A DNA stretch of 15,558 nt from an uncultured Oscillibacter sp. (GTDB taxonomy: Bacteria; Bacillota_A; Clostridia; Oscillospirales; Oscillospiraceae): assembly GCA_948902155.1 (NCBI GenBank), contig CAQVQZ010000027.1:1-15558 (forward strand), read 5' to 3'. Both the position numbers and the translations under genes were made by a program. Shown here piece after piece: positions 1 through 5,961 of the stretch. The notes under the pieces are model-generated. The model was not told the DNA's origin. It saw only the letters and a program-made list of their open reading frames with translations, and searched no databases. The stretch's first letter is position 1; each line of letters starts with the position of its first letter.

Positions 1-78
1 CTGGTTGGTTTTCTGCCGCTGGTATTCCTTGATAATTTCTTGGATTGCTATAGATGGATCCATCGGCAGACGGTCCAT
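1..78 (-). CDS. possible 5' end of an unidentified gene, cut by the left edge
   Basis: An open frame starts at an ATG (76-78) and runs off the left edge after 26 codons; it reads MDRLPMDPSIAIQEIIKEYQ and continues with charged residues, as an amphipathic helix might. An in-frame TAG lies just upstream of the ATG, so it cannot extend further. No good ribosome-binding site precedes this ATG or the second one (61-63). A second minus-strand frame is also open from about position 150 to the edge, but I see no start codon in it. I do not recognise the product. It could be the start of a real gene or chance; nothing else is visible in 1-157. Confidence 0.22.
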   Translation of the reverse strand, partial: MDRLPMDPSIAIQEIIKEYQRQKTNQ

Positions 79-157
79 ATTCGGGATGCTCTACCGGTCG
101 AACCGCCCCTGCATAGGCAAAACCCTTGAAAAACTGGCAGTTAAAGAAAAAACACTG

Positions 158-604
158 TCACAAGTCCATCGCCAAATAAACCATATCAACCAACCGCCGC
201 CCCGCCTCATAGATCGGGTGGTCATAGTGCTCCAGGAAGAAATCCCTCACCCGATAACTCTCCTGAAACCCGCAGGACTCGTAAAACGGCAAGGTCAACG
301 GACTGTCCCCGGTGCCCACCAGCAGCCGCTTCCCCCGCCCCCGGCAGGTCCGGACAACAAACTCCACCATCGCCTGCCCATAGCCCCGCCGCTGGCTCTC
401 CGGGGCGGTAGCCAGGTTCTTGATTTCAAACACGCCGCCCCCTTCCTCCGTCACCACGCAGACCGTGCGGAGCGCGCCGCCGTCGTAGAGGGCGTAAAGC
501 GTCCCCCGGTTCAGGTAGCGGTCGATCATATCCTCCTGCTCGTCCCCCAGCAGGAGCAGCGGGAGAAAGTCCCGCTTGTTGTCAGAAATTGTTCGAAATT
601 CCAT
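158..604 (-). CDS. GNAT-family N-acetyltransferase
   Basis: This 148-residue protein belongs to the GCN5-related acetyltransferases, which transfer an acetyl group from acetyl-CoA to an amine; its substrate cannot be told from sequence. The acetyl-CoA binding motif A is clear at residues 64-83 (LATAPESQRRGYG, the Q/R-x-x-G-x-G loop), followed by the motif B stretch LPFYESCGF at about 105-113. The length is normal for a single-domain member. The ATG at 604 follows AGAGGAG at good spacing. It is divergent from the small gene at 653, with under 50 bp between the two starts, so each promoter must lie within or very near the other gene. No clear terminator follows; a run of T follows the stop on the coding strand. 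Cytosolic. The family is certain, the role unknown. Confidence 0.9.
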   Translation of the reverse strand: MEFRTISDNKRDFLPLLLLGDEQEDMIDRYLNRGTLYALYDGGALRTVCVVTEEGGGVFEIKNLATAPESQRRGYGQAMVEFVVRTCRGRGKRLLVGTGDSPLTLPFYESCGFQESYRVRDFFLEHYDHPIYEAGRRLVDMVYLAMDL

Positions 605-622
605 GGTGTTCTCCTCTAAAAA

Positions 623-641
623 CCGGGCAAGCTAGGCCCGG
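623..641. promoter_or_regulatory. GC-rich hairpin between two divergent starts
   Basis: CCGGGC (623-628) and GCCCGG (636-641) form a perfect 6-bp stem with a 7-nt loop. It lies in the only gap between the divergent GNAT gene and the small gene. On the + transcript the last two stem bases are the first two of the GGAGG ribosome-binding site (640-644), so folding could limit translation of the small protein. No T-run follows on either side, so a terminator is unlikely. A regulatory role is inferred. Confidence 0.4.
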
Positions 642-652
642 AGGTGATCGAT

Positions 653-835
653 TTGTACGGCGTGGAATACCTCAGCCTGGAGGACCTGCTGGATCAGGAC
701 CCCTCCGCTTACGAGTTTTTCCAAACCCTTTCCCCCGAGGTCAAGGCGCTGCTGGAGGAAGACGACGGCGTGACCTCCTTCGCCCGGCTGCAATCCAAAA
801 CGGCCCAGATGCGTCTGGCCGAGCTGATGGAGTGA
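653..835 (+). CDS. small acidic protein of unknown function (60 aa, TTG start)
   Basis: This is a short, strongly acidic protein, MYGVEYLSLEDLLDQDPSAY at its start and ending in RLAELME. I cannot name it. The pattern of an SLEDLL-like start, then a LSP-x-V segment and a SF-x-x-LQ segment, resembles small uncharacterised proteins I associate with Clostridia, but this is a recollection. An upstream GTG at 644 is in frame but overlaps the ribosome-binding site GGAGGTGATC (640-649); a TTG at 653 sits 8 nt after GGAGG, the ideal spacing, so I take TTG as the start. It shows no signal peptide, membrane segment or cysteines. It is the only clear + strand gene here and ends convergent with the uridine phosphorylase gene. 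Confidence 0.65.
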   Translation: MYGVEYLSLEDLLDQDPSAYEFFQTLSPEVKALLEEDDGVTSFARLQSKTAQMRLAELME

Positions 836-863
836 GTTAAGAACCTGCATTCGCGAAACGGCA

Positions 864-898
864 AACAGACGGCAGACACCCCGTGCCTGCCGTCTGTT
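864..898. terminator. hairpin between convergent genes, probable shared terminator
   Basis: AACAGACGGCAG (864-875) pairs perfectly with CTGCCGTCTGTT (887-898), a 12-bp stem with an 11-nt loop. It lies between the 3' ends of the small + gene and the - strand uridine phosphorylase gene, where a shared terminator is expected. The following T-runs are weak on both sides (TTCC on +, TTTGCC on -), so it may act only partly as an intrinsic terminator, or protect the 3' ends of the mRNAs. Confidence 0.6.
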
Positions 899-952
899 CC
901 TGCCAAAAATCAGAAGCGGTTCCCGACGCGTCCGCCGTCCGGAGCGCCCCGT

Positions 953-1726
953 TTATCTTCCTGCGGCCCGGTCCGCCTCGATCTGGAGCTTCAGGGCTTC
1001 CACCGCCACCCGGACGGAGGTGCTGGTGTCTTCGCTCATCTTCTGGTCCAGGCCCGCAGCCTCCCGCTCCTGGTTCCAGACCACGTGGAAACAGCTCCCG
1101 CAGCGGCAACCCAGCGCCGCCGCCACCACGAACAGCGCCGCCGACTCCATCTCGCTGGCCTTCACGCCCAGACGCTTCCAGCTCTCCCACTTCTGCTGGA
1201 GCTCGTAGTACACCGGAGAGGCGGCGGGGTCATGCTGGCCGTAAAAGCTGTCCTTGCACTGGACGATGCCGGTGTGGCAGGGATAGCCCAGGGCCTTGGC
1301 GGCCCGGACCAGGCAGTCCGTGATGCCGAAGTCCGCCACGGCGGGGAACTCGATGGGGGCGTACTCCCGGCTGGTGTGCTCAAAGCGGACCGCGCCCGTA
1401 GCCACCACGATGTCGCCGGACTGGACGTTGACGTCGATGCCGCCGCAGGTGCCGGTGCGGATGAAGGTATCCGCGCCGCATTTATGCAGCTCCTCCATGG
1501 CGATGGAGGCGGAGGGCCCGCCGATGCCCGTGGAGCAGGCGGTGACCTTCTCCCCCAGGAGGGTGCCTGTCCAGACGTTGTACTCCCGGTTATAGGCCAC
1601 CTGTTTCGCGTCGTCAAAATAGGCGGCGATGGCAGGGACCCGCCCCGGGTCGCCGGGGAGGATGCAATAGCGGCCAACGTCGGCGGCCGTGCAGGCAATG
1701 TGGAACTGCTTTTCAAGCTTTTGCAT
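953..1726 (-). CDS. udp: uridine phosphorylase
   Basis: The protein (257 residues) cleaves uridine with phosphate to uracil and ribose-1-phosphate in pyrimidine salvage, in the cytosol as a hexamer in known members. Family landmarks are all visible: the phosphate loop GDPGRV (25-30), STGIGGPS (65-72), RTGTCGG (90-96), EFPAVADF (126-133, as in Escherichia coli Udp) and the ribose-binding SEMESAAL (191-198). The frame opens 22 codons further upstream, but the ATG at 1726 follows TAGAGGTGACGATC with correct spacing, and the family's N-terminus aligns there. It has its own promoter (1761-1789) and is bounded by hairpins on both sides, so it is probably a single-gene unit. Purine phosphorylase is the main alternative, but the EFPAVADF stretch favours uridine. 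Confidence 0.9.
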   Translation of the reverse strand: MQKLEKQFHIACTAADVGRYCILPGDPGRVPAIAAYFDDAKQVAYNREYNVWTGTLLGEKVTACSTGIGGPSASIAMEELHKCGADTFIRTGTCGGIDVNVQSGDIVVATGAVRFEHTSREYAPIEFPAVADFGITDCLVRAAKALGYPCHTGIVQCKDSFYGQHDPAASPVYYELQQKWESWKRLGVKASEMESAALFVVAAALGCRCGSCFHVVWNQEREAAGLDQKMSEDTSTSVRVAVEALKLQIEADRAAGR

Positions 1727-1760
1727 GATCGTCACCTCTATGTCGTGATATTGTAAAAAC

Positions 1761-1789
1761 AGTATAGCAAATTTTGGTTGGCTTTGCAA
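1761..1789 (-). promoter_or_regulatory. sigma-A type promoter of udp
   Basis: On the minus strand TTGCAA (1784-1789) is followed after exactly 17 bp by TATACT (1761-1766), and the -10 is preceded by TGC, an extended -10. Transcription would start near 1754, giving a leader of about 28 nt before the ATG at 1726. This fits the gene being transcribed on its own. Confidence 0.8.
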
Positions 1790-1913
1790 CAATTTGACGA
1801 GGAATTTTTGATTCGGCTGCCTATTGCAGGAAAGCGATTGGTACTATCTCAATTATATAAATATTTTATAAATTAGCTTTATTATCTAAGAGAACTTTCA
1901 TGCAGCGCAAACG
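1790..1913. other. AT-rich intergenic spacer, no gene seen
   Basis: This is the most AT-rich part of the window. It lies between the udp promoter and the hairpin element. I find no plausible coding frame with a ribosome-binding site. A perfect -10 word TATAAT is present on the minus strand (1852-1857), without a matching -35 at the usual distance, so it is probably just AT-rich sequence. Confidence 0.6.
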
Positions 1914-1939
1914 AAAAAAGGCCCCTTTTGAAAGGGGCT
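1914..1939 (-). terminator. intrinsic terminator of the era-mutS2 run
   Basis: Read on the minus strand, AGCCCCTTT and AAAGGGGCC form a GC-rich stem, immediately followed by six T residues (A at 1914-1919 on the + strand). This is a textbook intrinsic terminator. It lies about 180 nt after the mutS2 stop and before the udp promoter. It is also the left arm of the repeat element at 1914-2118. Confidence 0.85.
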
Positions 1940-1994
1940 CCCGGCGGAGCCGGGTGGGGATTGCCGCAGTGACTCCCTCCTATCACAAAGCTGA

Positions 1995-2029
1995 CAATAG
2001 AAGGAGGTCCTGGGAACTCTCTTCTATTG
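1995..2029. repeat. central inverted repeat of the element
   Basis: CAATAGAAG (1995-2003) pairs perfectly with CTTCTATTG (2021-2029), a 9-bp stem around a 17-nt interior that could pair a little further. It sits midway between the two arms of the element at 1914-2118. Function unknown. Confidence 0.6.
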
Positions 2030-2090
2030 CAAGTCGGGTGATATGAAGATAGCCCCTACGACAATCCTCCGTCACGGCTTCGCCGCGCCA

Positions 2091-2113
2091 CCTCCTTTCA
2101 AAAGGAGGCTTTT
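2091..2113 (+). terminator. right-arm hairpin with outward T-run
   Basis: CCTCCTTT (2091-2098) pairs with AAAGGAGG (2101-2108), followed by C and four T on the + strand, so it could stop + strand transcripts. It begins only 13 nt after the mutS2 stop on the minus strand, where it has no T-run and could instead protect the 3' end of the mutS2 mRNA. Confidence 0.4.
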
Positions 2114-2121
2114 GCAATCCC

Positions 2122-4509
2122 CTATTTCATCGTCACAACCGTCACCCCGGTCTCCCCCTCGCCGTAGACCCCCAGCCGGAAGCTCTTCACCGCCTTGCTC
2201 CGCCGGAGGATATCATGCACCGCCTTCCGCAGGGCCCCAGTGCCCTTGCCATGGATAATGGTCACCGTCTCCAGCTTCCCAATGACAGCGGCGGACAGGA
2301 ACGCCTCCACCACGCCCTCCGCCTCCAGGGTCTCCAGGCCCCGGATGTCCAGCTCCCGGCTGGCGGCGGTGTGGAGGGTCCGGCTCCCACCGGAGGAAAC
2401 CGGGGTCCTGGGCTTCCGCGCGGCCCGCTCGTCGTCCTCGATCAGGCGGACTTCATCGGCCTTGGCTTTCATTTTCAAAACTCCGGCCTTGAGCTGGAGC
2501 GTGCCGTCCTTGCCCACGGAGATGACCTCCGCCGGCTGGCGCACGCCGGGAAACTCCACCAGGTCCCCCTTCTGAATGGGACGGCTGGGCTTGGGGATGG
2601 GGGCCGGGCGGTCCTTCTCCGTCCGGAGGCGCTCCTCCGCCTGGTTCAGGCCCTGGCGGATAGCCGCCTGGGCGTCGTTGATGTTCTGGGCCGCGTCCGC
2701 CTGGGCCTGGAGGCGGCGGAGCTCTGCCAGCTCGTTGAAGGTCTGATCCGCCGCCGCCTTCGCGTCCCGGAGGATGCGTTTGGCCTCGGCTTCGCCCCGG
2801 CTGCGGGCGTTCTCCTTGGCCCGCTCCATCTGCTCCCGGAACTCCCGTGCCTTCCGGGCGTCCTCCTCCCGCTGGCGGAAGAGGCGGTCGGACTCCTGGT
2901 CCCGCTTCTCCAGGGCCTGCCGCTTCGCCTCCAGCTGGGTCAGGACGTCCTCAAAGCGGACGCTGTCGCCGCTCATCTGCGTCTGGGCGGCTTCGATGAC
3001 CTCCTCCGGAAGCCCCAGCCGCCGGGAGATGGCGAAGGCGTTGGACTTGCCGGGGATGCCGGTCAGCAGCCGGTACGTGGGACTCAGCGTCTCCACATTG
3101 AACTCGCAGGAGGCGTTCTCCACCCCCGCTGTGGTCATGGCGAAGGTCTTCAGCTCTGCATAGTGGGTCGTGGCGGCAATCTTCGCCCCCGCGGCCCGGA
3201 CGTGCTGAATCACCGCGATGGCCAGGGCCGCGCCCTCCACCGGGTCCGTGCCCGCCCCCAGCTCGTCGAAGAGGATGAGGCTCTTTTGGTCCGCTTCCTT
3301 TAAAATCCCCACGATGTTGGTCATGTGGGCGGAGAAGGTCGACAGGCTCTGTTCGATGCTCTGCTCGTCGCCGATGTCCGCCAGCACCCGCTCGTAGACC
3401 GCCACGGCGCTCCGGTCCGCCGCCGGGATGTGCAGCCCGCACTGGGTCATCAGGGTCAGCAGCCCCAGGGTCTTCAAAGAAACCGTCTTGCCGCCGGTGT
3501 TGGGCCCGGTGATGACCAGGGTGTCGAAAGCGCCCCCCAGCTCCAGGTCGATGGGCACCGCCGTCTTCCGGTCCAGGAGGGGATGGCGGGCCTTGATGAG
3601 CCGGATCGCGCCGTCCCGGCGGACCTCCGGCCGGACGGCGTCCATCTTATAGCTCAGCTCGCCCCGGGCGAAAATCAAATCCAGGTGGACCAGCGCGTCG
3701 TAATCCCACTGGATATCCTCCCGGTGGGCCGCGGCCTCGGCGGACAGCTCCGCCAGGATGCGCTCGATCTCCTTCTGCTCCTTGGCCTCCAGCTCGATGT
3801 ACTCGTTGTTGGCCTGGACCACCCCCATGGGCTCCACGAAAACCGTGGCCCCGGAGGAGGAGATGTCATGGACCAAGCCCGGCAGGTTCCCCTTCTGCTC
3901 CGCCTTCACCGGCACCACGAAACGGCCGTCCCGCTGAGTGATGATGGTCTCCTGGAGCACCTTGGCGTAGCTGGGGGAGGAGATGATCTTCTGCAAAATC
4001 TGGCGGCTCTTGGCCTGCGCCGCCCGCATGTGGCGGCGGATATCCGCCAGCTCCGGAGAGGCCGCGTCGGCGATAGTGTCCTCGTCGGGGATGCAGCGTT
4101 TAATTTTCTCCTCCAGGAAGTGGTTGCCGTGGAGGGACAAAAAGAGGTGGTCGATGGCCGTCCTCTCTCCCTCGCCGGCGTTGAAATACTCCTTCGCCCG
4201 GCGGGCGGCGGTGAGAAGGTCCGCGATGCGCAGCAGCTCCCTTGTGTTCAGACTGCCGCCCCGGTCGGCCCGGTCCAGGGACTCCCCCACGGGCTTGACG
4301 CCGGAAAACGACGGCGCGCCCCGGAGGCCGATCATCAGCCGGGCCGCGTCGGTCTGGTCCAGCAGGCGGAGGACCTCCTCCGGCTCCGTCTCCGGGGTGA
4401 TCTTGAGGGCGCGGTCCTTGGCCTCCGCGCTGACCGCGATATCCGACAGCAATTGCAAGACCCTGGGCAGCTCCAGGGTGCGGAGGGATTTTTCAAACAG
4501 TTCGCTCAT
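2122..4509 (-). CDS. mutS2: endonuclease MutS2 (MutS-like ATPase with Smr domain)
   Basis: This 795-residue protein is a full-length MutS2. It lacks the mismatch-recognition domains of MutS. Residues 1-300 are the core and clamp. The ABC-type ATPase has Walker A GPNTGGKT (335-342) and Walker B LILFDELGAGTDP (411-423). A long charged coiled coil spans about 510-635, and a C-terminal Smr nuclease domain covers 719-795 with ELDIRG and HGKGTG (753-758). In the family, MutS2 restrains homologous recombination, and in Bacillus subtilis it also acts on collided ribosomes; which applies here cannot be read from sequence. The ATG follows AAGGAGGTAACCC. It is the last gene of the era-yqzL-recO run, 52 nt after recO, and ends at the hairpin element. 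Confidence 0.97.
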   Translation of the reverse strand: MSELFEKSLRTLELPRVLQLLSDIAVSAEAKDRALKITPETEPEEVLRLLDQTDAARLMIGLRGAPSFSGVKPVGESLDRADRGGSLNTRELLRIADLLTAARRAKEYFNAGEGERTAIDHLFLSLHGNHFLEEKIKRCIPDEDTIADAASPELADIRRHMRAAQAKSRQILQKIISSPSYAKVLQETIITQRDGRFVVPVKAEQKGNLPGLVHDISSSGATVFVEPMGVVQANNEYIELEAKEQKEIERILAELSAEAAAHREDIQWDYDALVHLDLIFARGELSYKMDAVRPEVRRDGAIRLIKARHPLLDRKTAVPIDLELGGAFDTLVITGPNTGGKTVSLKTLGLLTLMTQCGLHIPAADRSAVAVYERVLADIGDEQSIEQSLSTFSAHMTNIVGILKEADQKSLILFDELGAGTDPVEGAALAIAVIQHVRAAGAKIAATTHYAELKTFAMTTAGVENASCEFNVETLSPTYRLLTGIPGKSNAFAISRRLGLPEEVIEAAQTQMSGDSVRFEDVLTQLEAKRQALEKRDQESDRLFRQREEDARKAREFREQMERAKENARSRGEAEAKRILRDAKAAADQTFNELAELRRLQAQADAAQNINDAQAAIRQGLNQAEERLRTEKDRPAPIPKPSRPIQKGDLVEFPGVRQPAEVISVGKDGTLQLKAGVLKMKAKADEVRLIEDDERAARKPRTPVSSGGSRTLHTAASRELDIRGLETLEAEGVVEAFLSAAVIGKLETVTIIHGKGTGALRKAVHDILRRSKAVKSFRLGVYGEGETGVTVVTMK

Positions 4510-4561
4510 GGGTTACCTCCTTCTTATTGAGGCGTTGGTAAAATCCAAATCTAAAGACCGT

Positions 4562-5308
4562 CTACAAAAGACTTTTATAAAAATCCAACGTCGAAAACCC
4601 CCGCTCCAGCTGGGCGTAGAGAAACGCCTCCGAAGCGGCGGTGAGCCGCCGGAGGGGCTCCGGCCCCAGCCGGAAGGCGTAGAGCCGCTTGGGGTCCCCA
4701 TAGACGATATGCCGCAGCGCCGCCAGGGAGTCCCGGCAGAGGGGCCGGGTCCCGCCGCCGCCGCAGTCCCGGCAGCGGAGCACGCCCTGGGCCGTGTCCA
4801 GCACCGGCGTTTCCGGTTCCTCCCGGCCGCAGACGGCGCAAACGTCCGCCAGGGGCTCGTACCCCGCCAGGCAGAGCAGCCGCAGCTCGAAGGCCGGGCG
4901 CACCAGCTCCGGCGGCTTGTGTAAAGTGGAAAGGGCATACAGCCCGTTCAGCAGATGCCGCAGCAGCTCCGGCGCGGGGACGGCCTCCGGGGCCACGGCC
5001 TCCGTCAGCTCCGCCATGTAGCAGCCCAGGGACAGCGCGATCAAATCCTGCCGAAGTCCCGCAAAGAGGTCCAGCGTCGCCGCGTCGCTGGCATAGTGCC
5101 ACTCCCGGTGCTGGTAGACGGTCCACTCGGAGTAGGCCAGCGGCTGGGCGGCAGCGCCGAACTTGCAGTTCTTCCGCCGCGCCCCCCGGGCGATCACGGG
5201 AATTTTCCCCTGTTCCCAGGTCAGCAGCGTCAGAATCTTGTCCGACTCCTTCGTCTCCGTCTCCCGGAGGACCACCCCCCGGTCCACGATGTAGGGCGTT
5301 CCCGCCAC
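4562..5308 (-). CDS. recO: DNA repair protein RecO
   Basis: RecO (248 residues) works with RecF and RecR to load RecA onto single-stranded DNA covered by SSB, in gap and break repair. The N-terminal OB fold is visible at about 6-80 (VDRGVVLRETETKESDKILT, then GKIPVIARGARR). The central helical part carries a four-cysteine zinc site, C157-x2-C160 and C179-x2-C182, typical of Gram-positive RecO. Length is normal. The start is GTG at 5308, set by GGGGAGGGG about 7 nt upstream. It follows yqzL, as in Bacillus subtilis, and precedes mutS2, suggesting one transcript. Confidence 0.95.
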   Translation of the reverse strand: MAGTPYIVDRGVVLRETETKESDKILTLLTWEQGKIPVIARGARRKNCKFGAAAQPLAYSEWTVYQHREWHYASDAATLDLFAGLRQDLIALSLGCYMAELTEAVAPEAVPAPELLRHLLNGLYALSTLHKPPELVRPAFELRLLCLAGYEPLADVCAVCGREEPETPVLDTAQGVLRCRDCGGGGTRPLCRDSLAALRHIVYGDPKRLYAFRLGPEPLRRLTAASEAFLYAQLERGFSTLDFYKSLL

Positions 5309-5334
5309 AGCCGTTCCCCTCCCCTGCTATGTAC

Positions 5335-5353
5335 GGGGAGTATAATCCTCCCC
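5335..5353 (-). other. hairpin between yqzL and recO
   Basis: GGGGAG (5335-5340) and CTCCCC (5348-5353) form a perfect 6-bp stem with a 7-nt loop, in the 47-nt gap between the yqzL stop and the recO start. No T-run follows on the minus strand, so it is probably not a terminator. It may be an mRNA processing or stability element, but that is a guess. Confidence 0.4.
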
Positions 5354-5355
5354 AG

Positions 5356-5469
5356 TTATGACAAATTGTTTTCCTTTTCGTCCTCAATCGACCGATAGAG
5401 CATATACGCCAGAGGCTCCCCGGTGAGGCAGAACAGCTCCCAGAGGGGCGCGGGTTCCATGTGTTCCAT
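5356..5469 (-). CDS. yqzL: YqzL-family small protein (37 aa)
   Basis: A 37-codon frame reads MEHMEPAP, then LWELFCLTGEPLAYMLYR, then an acidic and polar tail ending in NNLS. The W-x-LF-x-x-TG-x(4)-Y-x-LY-R/K pattern matches the YqzL family of tiny Firmicutes proteins, as I recall it. It sits directly upstream of recO and downstream of era and one inserted gene, the position of yqzL in Bacillus subtilis. AAAAGGAGG lies 8 nt before the ATG, which argues that it is translated. The ribosome-binding site sits in the loop of a hairpin (5471-5501). Function is unknown in the family. A second in-frame ATG at codon 4 is a possible start but less well spaced. Confidence 0.85.
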   Translation of the reverse strand: MEHMEPAPLWELFCLTGEPLAYMLYRSIEDEKENNLS

Positions 5470-5470
5470 G

Positions 5471-5501
5471 TCGCAGACCTCCTTTTACGAGTAGTCTGCG
5501 A
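5471..5501 (-). promoter_or_regulatory. hairpin holding the yqzL ribosome-binding site
   Basis: TCGCAGAC and GTCTGCGA form a perfect 8-bp stem with a 15-nt loop. On the minus-strand mRNA the loop ends in AAAAGGAG and the last G of AGGAGG is the first base of the 3' stem; the ATG begins one nt after the stem. Folding would hinder initiation at yqzL. The 5' stem half can also pair in a smaller 4-bp hairpin, GTCT-TCGC-AGAC (5494-5505), so two exclusive folds are possible. Regulation is inferred only. Confidence 0.45.
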
Positions 5502-5534
5502 AGACCGTCGAAAGGGATACGTGGAAACTTCCGG

Positions 5535-5957
5535 TCAATCTGGAATCTGAAAATCCACGCTTTTGAAATTGCTGTAATACCGGCCCTTATCCGCCGTGAA
5601 TTTCAGCACGCAGTAATCCGGGTCCGTGACGCCCTTGGGGTAGTACAGAACGTCTCCCGCCTGCCAGATGCGCCGTTTGCTCTCCAGGTCCTCCAGCACT
5701 TCCACGGCGCCGGAGAGGCTGACGCCCCGGAAAAAGCGCCGGTCCACGAAATAGACGCTCCCCTTGGGATTCTCCCGAAAGGCCGCCACCTTCCGCGACG
5801 AGGTATTCGTGCTGAACCAGAACACCCGGATGCCCTCCCGCTCCTGCGGGGCCAGCATGGCGCGGGTGGTGGGGAAGCCCTCGGCGTCCAGGTAGCTGAG
5901 GTAAGCGGTTTTCGCCTTGTCGGCGATGCCGCCGACGGTCTTTTCCGGGTCCCGCAT
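5535..5957 (-). CDS. pyridoxamine 5'-phosphate oxidase-family protein
   Basis: This 140-residue protein has the split-barrel flavin-binding fold of the PNPOx-like family. Signs are the N-terminal AYLSYLDAEGFPTTRAM (strand pair), VFWFSTNTSSRKVAAFRENP (43-64, a typical family segment around the FMN phosphate site), SVYFVD and the domain-swapped SLSGAVEVLED. Such proteins bind FMN, F420 or haem; the true vitamin B6 enzyme is longer, about 200 residues, so this is a general family member of unknown substrate. The ATG lies 4 nt after the era stop, with a modest GAGGA-type site overlapping the era end, so translation is probably coupled to era. It is inserted between era and yqzL, which are closer together in other Firmicutes. 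Confidence 0.85.
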   Translation of the reverse strand: MRDPEKTVGGIADKAKTAYLSYLDAEGFPTTRAMLAPQEREGIRVFWFSTNTSSRKVAAFRENPKGSVYFVDRRFFRGVSLSGAVEVLEDLESKRRIWQAGDVLYYPKGVTDPDYCVLKFTADKGRYYSNFKSVDFQIPD

Positions 5958-5961
5958 GTCC

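Larger units (their letters stand above)
1914..2118. repeat. MITE-like palindromic element with paired hairpin arms
   Basis: The two ends are imperfect inverted repeats of about 50 nt. The left arm reads AAAAGGCCCC, TTTTGAAA, GGGGC, then a CGGC-GGA-GCCG hairpin (core 1942-1952), then GGGGATTGCCGCAG. The right arm, read from 2114 on the minus strand, gives AAAAGCCTCC, TTTTGAAA, GGAGG, then CGGC-GAA-GCCG (2075-2085), then GGAGGATTGTCGTAG. The stem bases differ between arms but pairing is kept in both. The T-runs point outward at both ends (1914-1919 for - transcripts, 2110-2113 for + transcripts). The centre holds a third hairpin (1995-2029). No coding sequence. I infer a mobile or repeated intergenic element; only one copy is in this window. 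Confidence 0.6.

Noticed and set aside
92..118. tRNA-like words (GGTTCGACC, then TAGAGC) on the minus strand
   Set aside because: No acceptor stem, no anticodon arm and the wrong order of arms; GGTTCGACC is part of a short chance palindrome.
5..619. Long + strand open frame of about 200 codons opposite the GNAT gene
   Set aside because: It is the antisense shadow of a clear acetyltransferase, is proline- and arginine-rich, and has no ribosome-binding site.
1727..1792. Longer uridine phosphorylase beginning at 1792
   Set aside because: The extra 22 codons cover the promoter -10 (1761-1766) and have no ribosome-binding site; the ATG at 1726 has one.
5341..5346. Perfect TATAAT on the + strand between yqzL and recO
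   Set aside because: No -35 at proper distance and no + strand gene follows; it is the loop of a hairpin.
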